NCBI RefSeq assembly: GCF_001684975.1
Contig: NZ_MAYH01000034.1
Span: 1 to 64,000, forward strand
Origin: Chryseobacterium artocarpi
Lineage (GTDB): Bacteria > Bacteroidota > Bacteroidia > Flavobacteriales > Weeksellaceae
Direction of reading: 5' to 3'
DNA length: 64,000 nt
Translations under genes and position numbers: made by a program
Notes under the pieces: model-generated
Told to the model about the DNA's origin: nothing
Seen by the model: only the letters and a program-made list of their open reading frames with translations
The model's database searches: none
Shown: positions 26,184 through 33,577 of the stretch, piece after piece
Layout: each line of letters begins with the position of its first letter
How positions within the stretch are numbered: the stretch's first letter is position 1

Positions 26184-26765
26184 TTATTTATTTACCTCTA
26201 CGTATTGTATGATGGTCTGATTTTTGGGGTTGTAGATGATTGTACTACTATTCGGGAATCTTTTCAGCTTATAATACTGAATGCTTTTATCAGTTTTGAT
26301 ATCTTCTAAAAAGCTTGTATCAAAAGTATTTTCAGGTAAAAATTTCGAAACAAGACTGATTTTACTGATAATACTTTGTCCGTCAATTTTTCTTGCCGTT
26401 TTTTCTGATTTACTTTCATCAGAAGTTGCCTGTTTTTCTAAAAAAGGAAGTAATACTGCAATATCTGCTTTGTATTTAAAGACATATCCTTCAGTACCTG
26501 TAGGAAGTTTTATCTTTTTGCCTTTCTCTTCTGAAATCAGGGATTTTGAATTAGGAAAAACTTCATTAAATTTTACATCCTGAGAGTTTGTGATAGAATT
26601 TATAGACTCATTGACTGTCTTTTTAACGGTTTCTTCTACTGCCTGTTGGGCTTTTTGCTGCACTTTTTCAGTAGTTTCCTGAACTGTCTGGTCAATTTTC
26701 TCCTCAATTTTGTTGCATGATACTAATAAAAAGGTTGTCACTACAGGCAAAATATACTTCTTCAT
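26184..26765 (-). CDS. lipoprotein with amphipathic helical N-terminus, unknown function
   Basis: A 193-residue protein with a lipoprotein signal: Cys17 in 'LLVSCNKIEEK'. Residues 18-58 form a long charged helix rich in Glu/Lys/Gln with repeated 'EET-V-K' units (TTEKVQQKAQQAVEETVKK), probably a coiled coil. Residues 65-193 form a compact domain with 'VFPNSKSLISEEKGKKIKLPTGTEG' and 'YYKLKRFPNSSTIIYNP'. I do not recognise the family. It is flanked by a hairpin terminator and has no co-directional close neighbour. An envelope role is inferred only from the lipid anchor. Confidence 0.75.
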   Translation of the reverse strand: MKKYILPVVTTFLLVSCNKIEEKIDQTVQETTEKVQQKAQQAVEETVKKTVNESINSITNSQDVKFNEVFPNSKSLISEEKGKKIKLPTGTEGYVFKYKADIAVLLPFLEKQATSDESKSEKTARKIDGQSIISKISLVSKFLPENTFDTSFLEDIKTDKSIQYYKLKRFPNSSTIIYNPKNQTIIQYVEVNK

Positions 26766-26901
26766 AATTTTAATTAATCAATTTGTTTTTATTAATATAC
26801 TTCCTTCTAACGGAAAAGTAAGGTGTAATATTTTAGCAAAGAAATAAAATATTTTTCAGCATTAAAAATCCTGCTGACAAACTGTTGTCATTACCTGCTC
26901 C

Positions 26902-26909
26902 TACCTTTG
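26902..26909 (+). promoter_or_regulatory. candidate -7 box for dinB-like gene
   Basis: TACCTTTG matches TANNTTTG, 31 nt before the ATG at 26941. A TTG lies 14 nt upstream, closer than the usual 17-20. Confidence 0.4.
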
Positions 26910-26940
26910 TATCAACAATAACAAACAAAAACGATACATT

Positions 26941-27432
26941 ATGACAACTACAGCAACGGCAACACAGCAATTCATGACTACTGAGCAATTATTAAAAGAC
27001 TGGCAGGGGCATAGAAACCTGACAAGAAGAGTAATCGACGCTTTTCCTGAGAAGGAATTATTTGAATTTTCTATAGGTGGAATGAGACCATTCGCTAAAA
27101 TGGCAGTAGAACTTATCATGATTGGAGGAACTGCTTTAAAGGGAATCGTTGAAAACAAAATGGACGCTTATAATGAAGAAGGTTTTAATCCAACAACAAA
27201 AGCTGAGATTCTAAAAAAATGGGATGAGGAAACTGAAGTGATCAATCATTATTTCAGACAAATCTCTGAGGAAAGATTCCAGGAAACTTTTAATTTATTT
27301 GGTGAATATGAATTCCCGGTATATGAGAATATTCTTTATTTCGTAGATAACGAAATTCATCACCGTGCACAAGGATATGTTTATCTGAGAGCTTTAGGAA
27401 TGGAACCTCCTTTCTTCTGGGAGAGGTTTTAA
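26941..27432 (+). CDS. DinB family protein
   Basis: A 163-residue four-helix-bundle protein of the DinB/YfiT family (putative metal-dependent thiol transferases or hydrolases). Visible features are 'LKDWQGHRNLTRRVIDAFPEKEL' in helix 1, 'GGMRPFAKMAVELIMIG' in helix 2, and the C-terminal 'DNEIHHRAQGYVYLRALG' with a conserved His pair. The usual metal-binding His in the second helix is not obvious, so metal binding may be incomplete. The substrate is unknown. It is convergent with a WYL-domain regulator, a common neighbour of DinB genes in Bacteroidetes, which suggests a regulator-target relationship. Confidence 0.85.
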   Translation: MTTTATATQQFMTTEQLLKDWQGHRNLTRRVIDAFPEKELFEFSIGGMRPFAKMAVELIMIGGTALKGIVENKMDAYNEEGFNPTTKAEILKKWDEETEVINHYFRQISEERFQETFNLFGEYEFPVYENILYFVDNEIHHRAQGYVYLRALGMEPPFFWERF

Positions 27433-27533
27433 TAATTAATCAAGCGGTAAAATTGCAAAAAGAGAAAAACAAATTTACTTTTTTGCAACATTACTTTTTT
27501 ACTTCAAACCATTTCATCTATTTGCATAATCTT

Positions 27534-27565
27534 AACCTCAACATATAATTTGTTGAGGTTTTATT
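27534..27565 (+). terminator. terminator between dinB-like gene and the WYL regulator
   Basis: The stem AACCTCAACA / TGTTGAGGTT around TATAATT is followed by TTATT. It overlaps the stop codon of the convergent regulator gene at 27561. Confidence 0.75.
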
Positions 27566-28514
27566 GATGCCTTTCTATCATATTGGTAAGAAGTTCTTTC
27601 AATCTTGTACGAAGGCTTTCCGGCTCAAGAACTGTAGCATAATCTGCAAAAGTAATTACCCAACGTGGAAATCCGTCATTAATCCATTCTGTTTCAAAGG
27701 TAAGTTCAACACCCTGGTCGGTTTCTACCTCTTCAATCAAGCCATAGTATTTTTTTGAATTCACAAGATGAGCCATTATCTTTTTATCCACCAAAAGTTT
27801 AGCTTTCACTTTATTTCCGTGTGATTTTCTGTAGTCAGCAATCTGTCCGTATTCCTGTAAGAAAGGAGTTTGTGTTTTATAAATTTTCAGAATACGGTCT
27901 ACTCTGAACTGTCTGAAATCATTCCGCAGTGTACAATATGCCATGATGTACCAAAAATTAAATTCAAAGAAAATCCCAACGGCTTCAATAGTTCTGTTGG
28001 AAATTTTTGAATCTACAGTCTGATATTCTATATTTAACTGGGTCTTCTCAGCTATGCTTTCCAAAATAATAGGAATTACATTTTTCAGAGAGTCTTCAGC
28101 CTGATGTGTATGAAAATTAAAAACATCGATCTGTTTCTCAATATTCTGAATTAAATTTTTATCGGAATGTCTCAATACAGAGCGTACTTTCTCCATTGCC
28201 GTCTGATAATGATTTCCCAAACTCTGATGGGAGAATTTCTGCATAAGCTTTTCGGCAGTGATAAAGCTCAGGACTTCTTCTTTATTAAACATGATCGGAG
28301 GAAGCTTATATCCATCCATCAATGAATATCCGTTCCCTGCTTCTCCTACAATTGGAATTCCTGCATTTTCAAGTGTTTTCACATCACGATAGATGGTTCT
28401 GATGCTGACATCAAATTTTTCAGCAAGATCCTGTGCTCTTACAACAGATTTTGATTGCAGCTGAGTAAGAATTGCCGTTACTCTGTCGAGTTTTTTAAGA
28501 TAGTGATCGTTCAT
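27561..28514 (-). CDS. YafY-type HTH/WYL transcriptional regulator
   Basis: A 317-residue regulator. The N-terminal helix-turn-helix (HTH_11 type; residues about 20-75) reads 'VRAQDLAEKFDVSIRTIYRDVKTL' and is followed by a wing 'GEAGNGYSLMDGY'. A WYL sensor domain (about 140-240) contains 'VGIFFEFNFWYIMAYC' and 'FRVDRI'. The C-terminal WCX part follows. WYL regulators respond to small ligands or nucleic acid fragments and are often linked to stress or DNA damage. The convergent dinB-like gene is the likely, but unproven, target. Confidence 0.9.
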   Translation of the reverse strand: MNDHYLKKLDRVTAILTQLQSKSVVRAQDLAEKFDVSIRTIYRDVKTLENAGIPIVGEAGNGYSLMDGYKLPPIMFNKEEVLSFITAEKLMQKFSHQSLGNHYQTAMEKVRSVLRHSDKNLIQNIEKQIDVFNFHTHQAEDSLKNVIPIILESIAEKTQLNIEYQTVDSKISNRTIEAVGIFFEFNFWYIMAYCTLRNDFRQFRVDRILKIYKTQTPFLQEYGQIADYRKSHGNKVKAKLLVDKKIMAHLVNSKKYYGLIEEVETDQGVELTFETEWINDGFPRWVITFADYATVLEPESLRTRLKELLTNMIERHQ

Positions 28515-28556
28515 GTGTTGTCGTTGCAGGCTGAAGGTTTACAGTAAGCAAAATTA

Positions 28557-30365
28557 TTAATTATCTTTTAGAGTATTCACCAGTTTATCCAGATTTAAGC
28601 TGCGTGCTGAAGCATCAAAAATTTCCCGATAAGTACCGTCTTTACTATAAAGTTCGTCATGAGTTCCGTTTTCCACTACTCTTCCTTTTTTCATGACATA
28701 AATAATATCTGAGTCTAAAATCTGGGATAGTGAATGAGAAATAATGATAACTGTTCTTCCTTCTTTTATGGCATCAAGGGAGTTTTTGATTTGCTCAGTA
28801 GCAATGGCATCAAGACTTGCCGTAGGTTCATCCAGAAAAATGATAGGTGGATTTTTAAGGAAAAGCCTTGCAATGGCTATTCTCTGTTGCTGTCCTCCTG
28901 AAAGTTGGGTAGCATCATGTTTATATCCATCGGGAAGATCCATAATCTGCTCATGTAAATATGCTTTTTTAGCCGCTTCCTGAATTTTCTCAAAATCAGC
29001 ATTCATGTCCCCGTAACGTATATTGTCTTCAATACTTCCCTGGAAAATATGATTCTTTTGGAGAACAAGCCCTAAATCACTTCTAAGAAAAGTATTATTA
29101 TATTCATCAAGATTCACATGATCAAGCAAAATTTCTCCGGAATCCGGAAGGTAGAATTTGCATAAAAGGTTGATGACCGTAGATTTTCCGGCACCACTCA
29201 ATCCAACAAGTGCAGTAGTCTTTCCATGTTCAATTTTCATAGAAACATTGTGCAGTGCTTTTGTTCCGTTGGGATAAGTAAAGTCTACATTTTTAAGTTC
29301 AAAGGTTCCTTTGATATCTTTTTCTGTGAATTTTCCATTTGGTTCGGCTTCATTATCTGCATTGAGAATCTCAAAATATCCTTCGGCGTAGATCATTGCA
29401 TCATTCATATCATCATAAATCCTGTGCAATTGACGAATAGGTGCCGAAACATTATTGAAAAGCATAATATGAAGCATAATTGCCCCAATTGTCATTTGCT
29501 GATCAAGTACCAGATAAACAGTTAGAAGGATAATTAAAACCACTCCAAACTGTTCAATAAAAGTCTTTAAGCCATCATAAATAAAATTAGTTCTTCTTGT
29601 AAACATCTGGCTTTCCATCAGCTGCATCTGTAAATCATACTGTTTCTTTCCTTCGAATTTTTCACGAACAAAACTTTTGATCACCATTATGGAATTGATA
29701 AGATTCAGCAGACCCGAAGTCTTCTTCTCTCTCTGATTTCTAAGCTGTCGGCGTACTCCTCCCAATTTTTTTGCCTGTAAAGAGCTTATATAAAAATAAA
29801 TCGGGACAATAATCGTAGAAACCGCTCCTACATATACATTCTGCATATACATGATTATCAAAGCAATAATAGCATTAGAAAACAGAGGTAAAATATCAAT
29901 GAAAAAGTTCTGAACCAATTTTGTTAAACTTTCAATTCCGCGGTCAATTCTGATCTGTAATTTTCCTGACTCATGGTTTTCATCATTGAAGTAAGCAACA
30001 CGATAGGTTAAAATTTTATCAATAGCCGATTGAGCCAGAACCGAACTTACATTGATTCTGATCTTTTCACCATAAAATTTCTGCCCGAAATTGATAAAAA
30101 TATTCAACAACTCCTTTCCCAATAAGATGATTGAGATAATAATCAGAATATGAATACCTTCTGTCATCGGATGCGGAAGATGGGTAAGTTTCGTCACCTC
30201 ATCCACAGTATACTTCAATACAATTGGGTTTACCTGTGCCGCCAAAGCACCTAGAAAAGTAAGAAACAATGTTCCGTAGATCATTAATCGATAAGGTCTG
30301 ATGAATGGAACAAGCTGTTTATAAATCCCGAATAAAGTGACTGTTCTGTTGAATGGTTTTGCCAT
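28557..30365 (-). CDS. ABC transporter, fused permease and ATPase (exporter type)
   Basis: A 602-residue type IV ABC half-transporter. About six membrane helices lie in residues 20-330. The nucleotide-binding domain carries Walker A 'GLSGAGKSTVI', the Q-loop, the ABC signature 'LSGGQQQRIAI', Walker B 'IIFLDEPTASLD' and the switch His in 'IISHSL'. There is no N-terminal C39 peptidase domain, so it is not a bacteriocin-processing exporter. MsbA-like lipid flippase, multidrug exporter and peptide exporter are all possible. It is 87 nt downstream of lptB on the same strand, behind a hairpin terminator. Confidence 0.92.
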   Translation of the reverse strand: MAKPFNRTVTLFGIYKQLVPFIRPYRLMIYGTLFLTFLGALAAQVNPIVLKYTVDEVTKLTHLPHPMTEGIHILIIISIILLGKELLNIFINFGQKFYGEKIRINVSSVLAQSAIDKILTYRVAYFNDENHESGKLQIRIDRGIESLTKLVQNFFIDILPLFSNAIIALIIMYMQNVYVGAVSTIIVPIYFYISSLQAKKLGGVRRQLRNQREKKTSGLLNLINSIMVIKSFVREKFEGKKQYDLQMQLMESQMFTRRTNFIYDGLKTFIEQFGVVLIILLTVYLVLDQQMTIGAIMLHIMLFNNVSAPIRQLHRIYDDMNDAMIYAEGYFEILNADNEAEPNGKFTEKDIKGTFELKNVDFTYPNGTKALHNVSMKIEHGKTTALVGLSGAGKSTVINLLCKFYLPDSGEILLDHVNLDEYNNTFLRSDLGLVLQKNHIFQGSIEDNIRYGDMNADFEKIQEAAKKAYLHEQIMDLPDGYKHDATQLSGGQQQRIAIARLFLKNPPIIFLDEPTASLDAIATEQIKNSLDAIKEGRTVIIISHSLSQILDSDIIYVMKKGRVVENGTHDELYSKDGTYREIFDASARSLNLDKLVNTLKDN

Positions 30366-30382
30366 AGGAATTATTTAAACTG

Positions 30383-30419
30383 AAAAACGTACCGTTTCCA
30401 AGAGAAAAGGTACGTTTTT
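30383..30419 (-). terminator. terminator after lptB
   Basis: AAAAACGTACC and GGTACGTTTTT pair across a 15-nt loop, with T-runs in the minus direction. It lies between the lptB stop and the ABC exporter start. Confidence 0.75.
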
Positions 30420-30452
30420 ATTATGGTTTTAAGCAAATATTAATCTGGGAAT

Positions 30453-31514
30453 TTATCCTTCGTACATATATGTCGTCAGATAATGCAATTCCGGTTTACC
30501 TGCTTTTTTAGATTCTGTTTGTGCCTGTTCCAAAGAATAATTGGTATTGATTTCTTTTTTCTGGAATACAAATGAGTTATTGGCATTTTTATCTACTACA
30601 TCATTAAAGATATGCTCGATTTCAGAATTCGCAAGGGAAGCGAAACTGATATCTTCAAAGCCATACATCAATCTAAGATCATCATACTGTTTGAAGTTTT
30701 CATCTACAAATCCCTGTAACTGGCTTTTTGAATCAAAATTACCCGCCCAGATATTATAAGCATATTTTTTCTTCTTCGGCTTATCAAGAATACTTTGATA
30801 CACGAAGTTTTCACCAAGATAAGCTTCTCTTACCTGTGGATCATTGGCAAGATCTTCCGGAAGTCCTTCCTTAAGAATTTTACCTTCAAACATGATATAG
30901 GTTTTATTGGTAATCGCCAGCGTCTGCTGTACGTTGTGGTCGGTGATCAGAATTCCGATATTTTTATCTACAAGACTTCTTACAATTTTCTGGATATCTT
31001 CCACTGCAATCGGGTCTACCCCTGCAAACGGTTCATCCAAAAGGATAAAGTTTGGGCTTGTAGCAAGACAACGGGCAATTTCCGTTCTACGTCTTTCTCC
31101 ACCGGAAAGAAGGTCCCCTCTGTTTTTACGAACATGTTGTAAAGAAAATTCTTCGATAAGCTCATCACATTTGATTTGCTGCTCACGTTTCGAAAGCTTT
31201 GTCAGCTGCAATACTCCCATAATATTCTCTTCAACGGATAATTTTCTGAAAACAGAAGCTTCCTGTGCCAGATAACCGATTCCTTTTTGTGCTCTTCGGT
31301 ACATTGCATCTGTGGTAATTTCCTGTTTATCAAGAAAAATCTTTCCTGAAGTGGGCTTAACCAACCCTACGATCATATAAAACGATGTGGTTTTCCCTGC
31401 TCCGTTGGGACCAAGCAAACCTACAATTTCTCCCTGCTGAACCTGTACAGAAACGCCTTTTACAACTTTTTTAGGACCGTATTCTTTGATTAAGTTTTCT
31501 CCGCGTAAAATCAT
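30453..31514 (-). CDS. lptB: LPS export ABC ATPase LptB with extra C-terminal domain
   Basis: A 353-residue protein. Residues 1-240 are a complete LptB, the cytoplasmic ATPase that powers LPS extraction by LptFG. Visible are Walker A 'GPNGAGKT' (35-42), the signature 'LSGGE' (136-140), Walker B with 'DEPFAGVDPIA' (160-170), switch H193, and the typical end 'REAYLGENF'. LptB normally stops there at about 240 residues. Here a Lys-rich linker (246-250) leads into a further domain of about 100 residues beginning 'YNIWAGNFDSKSQLQGFV'. Its pattern (IW-GNF, then 'YGFEDISFASL', 'NNSFVF') reminds me of the Imm22/DUF4284 immunity-protein family. LptB identity is firm; the extra-domain assignment is an inference. 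Confidence 0.9.
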   Translation of the reverse strand: MILRGENLIKEYGPKKVVKGVSVQVQQGEIVGLLGPNGAGKTTSFYMIVGLVKPTSGKIFLDKQEITTDAMYRRAQKGIGYLAQEASVFRKLSVEENIMGVLQLTKLSKREQQIKCDELIEEFSLQHVRKNRGDLLSGGERRRTEIARCLATSPNFILLDEPFAGVDPIAVEDIQKIVRSLVDKNIGILITDHNVQQTLAITNKTYIMFEGKILKEGLPEDLANDPQVREAYLGENFVYQSILDKPKKKKYAYNIWAGNFDSKSQLQGFVDENFKQYDDLRLMYGFEDISFASLANSEIEHIFNDVVDKNANNSFVFQKKEINTNYSLEQAQTESKKAGKPELHYLTTYMYEG

Positions 31515-31518
31515 AGCG

Positions 31519-31526
31519 CAAATATA
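31519..31526 (-). promoter_or_regulatory. candidate -7 box directly upstream of lptB
   Basis: The minus-strand TATATTTG matches TANNTTTG and ends only 4 nt before the lptB ATG. If used, the mRNA would be leaderless or nearly so. There is no well-spaced TTG. Confidence 0.35.
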
Positions 31527-31760
31527 TCAAAAATGCAAACAAGTTTGAATACCTCAAAGCATTGTTTATATCTGATTTAACGTTCATCATCTTAATTGTT
31601 AAATTTATTTACTTCTAACCTCTCAATTTTTCACATATAACCAGCCATATCTTAATTTAAAAGATGTCATAAAGACATTTTGTTTACAAAAAGATTAAAT
31701 ACTTCATCACCGTGTGATATTTTTTATTATCTTAGGCTCACAAACTAAAAAATAATTATC

Positions 31761-31949
31761 ATGAAAAAATTAAGTAAAAAAGATTTGAAGAATATCAATG
31801 GAGGAAGTCTTCGTTTTCCTGATTCAGAAGGCAGATGTCCGGCTGGCTGGTATTTATGCCCAACCAATATCTGTGTGGATGATGACGGCGGACAAAATCC
31901 TATTCATGAAGGACACCGTCATTACAGAGCATGCTTTGGAAATGGGTAA
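31761..31949 (+). CDS. bacteriocin-like double-glycine leader peptide
   Basis: A 62-residue peptide. Its first 15 residues, MKKLSKKDLKNINGG, form a classic double-glycine leader (KKLS-L-I-GG), cleaved after GG by C39 peptidase-ABC exporters. The predicted mature peptide has 47 residues and four cysteines (GRC, YLC, NIC, RAC), which could form two disulfides. Its C-terminus is His/Tyr/Gly-rich. Chryseobacterium genomes contain many such 'bacteriocin-like protein' genes. No C39 exporter, modification enzyme or immunity gene is adjacent. The gene has its own terminator and appears monocistronic. An antimicrobial or signalling role is unproven. Confidence 0.8.
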   Translation: MKKLSKKDLKNINGGSLRFPDSEGRCPAGWYLCPTNICVDDDGGQNPIHEGHRHYRACFGNG

Positions 31950-31966
31950 CCAGATATTATATACAA

Positions 31967-31997
31967 AAAAGAGATTGCTGATAAAGCAATCTCTTTT
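31967..31997. terminator. bidirectional terminator between the GG peptide and hemB
   Basis: AAAAGAGATTGCT / AGCAATCTCTTTT form a perfect stem around GATAA, flanked by A and T runs on the two sides. Confidence 0.9.
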
Positions 31998-32015
31998 CTA
32001 TTAATATAAAATTGA

Positions 32016-33005
32016 TTATTTGTTAAGGATCATCGCTGCTTCCTTAGCAAAATAAGTAAAGATCATATCCGCACCTGCTCTTTTGAAGCAAGTAAGGCTT
32101 TCGATGATCGTTTTATCATTATCCAGCCAACCGTTTTGAACAGCAGCTTTTACCATTGCGTATTCACCACTTACGTTGTAAACTGCAATCGGAAGATCAA
32201 TCGCTTCACGTACTTTAGAAACAATATCAAGATAAGGAAGTCCAGGTTTGATCATAATCACATCAGCACCTTCTTCAATATCTTTAAATACTTCATTCAT
32301 TGCCTCACGAGAATTGTGATAATCCATCTGATATGTTTTTTTATCTTTCGGAATTTCCATATCATCTTTCGGAGCACTATCTAAAGCACTTCTGAAAGGA
32401 CCATAGAAAGAGCTAGCATATTTTGCAGCATAACTTACAATCCCTACATCAGTAAATCCGCTTTCTTCCAATGCTTCACGAATTACCTGTACTCTACCGT
32501 CCATCATATCACTTGGCGCTACAAGATCCGCCCCTGCTTCTGCATGAGATACTGACATTCTTGCCAAAGCATCATTGGTTGCATCATTTAAGATTTTTCC
32601 GTTTTCGATAATCCCGTCATGTCCGTAAATAGAATAAGGATCTAAAGCTACGTCAGGCATTACCACCATTCCCGGCACTGCATCTTTGATCGCTTTGATC
32701 GTATTCTGCATTAATCCGTTTTGGTTCCAGGCTTCTTTTCCTGTGTTGTCTTTCAGATGTTCAGACACCTTCATGTACAAATTGACAGATTTTACGCCCA
32801 AAGAAAATAATTCCTTACATTCTTTCACTGTTAAATCTATGCTTCGCCTGAAAATTCCCGGCATCGATGGGATCGGTTCCTGCATGTTTTCGCCCTCCAT
32901 TACGAAGATTGGCATTACAAAATCATCAGTTGTAAGCACATTTTCTCTTACCAAACTTCTGATAGATTCATTAACTCTAAGTCTTCTATTTCTTGAATGT
33001 ATCAT
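32016..33005 (-). CDS. hemB: delta-aminolevulinic acid dehydratase (porphobilinogen synthase)
   Basis: A 329-residue enzyme that condenses two 5-aminolevulinate molecules to porphobilinogen in haem synthesis. Diagnostic features are 'MPIFVMEGENMQEPIPSMPG', 'VVMPDVALDPYSIYGHDG' (the metal-site region, lacking the Cys-rich zinc motif), 'GADLVAPSDMMDGRV', and the Schiff-base lysines in 'YAAKYASSFYGPFRSA' and 'VIMIKPGLPYLDIV'. The missing Cys triad implies the Mg-type rather than the Zn-type enzyme. It is divergently transcribed from a small T9SS protein. Confidence 0.95.
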   Translation of the reverse strand: MIHSRNRRLRVNESIRSLVRENVLTTDDFVMPIFVMEGENMQEPIPSMPGIFRRSIDLTVKECKELFSLGVKSVNLYMKVSEHLKDNTGKEAWNQNGLMQNTIKAIKDAVPGMVVMPDVALDPYSIYGHDGIIENGKILNDATNDALARMSVSHAEAGADLVAPSDMMDGRVQVIREALEESGFTDVGIVSYAAKYASSFYGPFRSALDSAPKDDMEIPKDKKTYQMDYHNSREAMNEVFKDIEEGADVIMIKPGLPYLDIVSKVREAIDLPIAVYNVSGEYAMVKAAVQNGWLDNDKTIIESLTCFKRAGADMIFTYFAKEAAMILNK

Positions 33006-33033
33006 TTTGGAATACTTTTTGAATAAGTTTCTA

Positions 33034-33041
33034 CAAATTTA
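33034..33041 (-). promoter_or_regulatory. candidate -7 box for hemB
   Basis: The minus-strand TAAATTTG matches TANNTTTG, 29 nt before the hemB ATG. No clear -33 TTG. Confidence 0.35.
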
Positions 33042-33063
33042 CTACAAGTTCTATAAAAAACTA

Positions 33064-33094
33064 TTGTACGAGATTATAGAATTTGTTATATTTG
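33064..33094 (+). promoter_or_regulatory. candidate Bacteroidetes promoter for the small T9SS protein
   Basis: TTG (33064-33066), a 20-nt spacer, then TATATTTG (33087-33094) match the consensus well. The ATG is 30 nt downstream. It starts only 23 nt from the hemB -7 box on the other strand. Confidence 0.6.
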
Positions 33095-33123
33095 TTATAT
33101 ATATTAGAGAAAATATAAATTTG

Positions 33124-33474
33124 ATGAAAAAACTTTTACTTTTAATTTTATTTGTAGGCACTTTTGTTGGATTTTCCAACAATTTACAAGCTCAGCTTAG
33201 AGAGCCGAGTTCCATCTCACAGAAAGCTGATGATGGTGTTTTACTTGCCTATCCAAATCCTGCAAAGGACTTCCTTATTATTAAGGCAAAAGATTCTTCT
33301 TTAAGAATCAAAAGTGTGACTTTTTATTCTATTTTGGGTATGCAAGTCGCTAATTACACAGTCAATATGAATTCGGGTGAGATTAATATTGAAAAATTAA
33401 AACCCGGAAAATATATGATTCGTTATATTTTAAGTGACAATACGCAGAAAGTTACTCAAATCGTGAAACAATAA
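33124..33474 (+). CDS. minimal T9SS type A sorting-domain protein
   Basis: A 116-residue secreted protein. The signal peptide ends near residue 24 (...LQAQ). A short linker (REPSSISQKADDG) leads almost directly into a complete T9SS type A sorting domain: 'LAYPNPAKDFLIIKAKD', 'VTFYSILGMQVANYTVN', 'LKPGKYMIRYILS', ending 'TQIVKQ'. There is thus almost no cargo domain. I place the start at the ATG at 33124, because the longer frame upstream is antisense to hemB and the signal peptide begins here. After signal removal it would be little more than the T9SS signal itself. Confidence 0.85.
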   Translation: MKKLLLLILFVGTFVGFSNNLQAQLREPSSISQKADDGVLLAYPNPAKDFLIIKAKDSSLRIKSVTFYSILGMQVANYTVNMNSGEINIEKLKPGKYMIRYILSDNTQKVTQIVKQ

Positions 33475-33478
33475 AATA

Positions 33479-33506
33479 AAATCCTGATAATCATCAGGAT
33501 TTTTTC
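33479..33506 (+). terminator. terminator of the small T9SS gene
   Basis: AAATCCTGAT / ATCAGGATTT around AATC is followed by TTTT. Confidence 0.9.
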
Positions 33507-33577
33507 TTTTGCAATAATTTATTTTAATATTTCCGTAACTTTAGGAACTTTTTTATACTAATTGTAAAAACAATTTA

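Noticed and set aside
28557..31949. Exporter for the GG peptide in the nearby ABC transporter
   Set aside because: The ABC protein at 28557-30365 lacks the N-terminal C39 peptidase domain needed to cut GG leaders, and lptB and a terminator lie between them.
32686..33123. Long in-frame extension upstream of the small T9SS protein (would make 262 residues)
   Set aside because: The extension is antisense to hemB and to its promoter region. A clear signal peptide and a consensus promoter place the true start at 33124.
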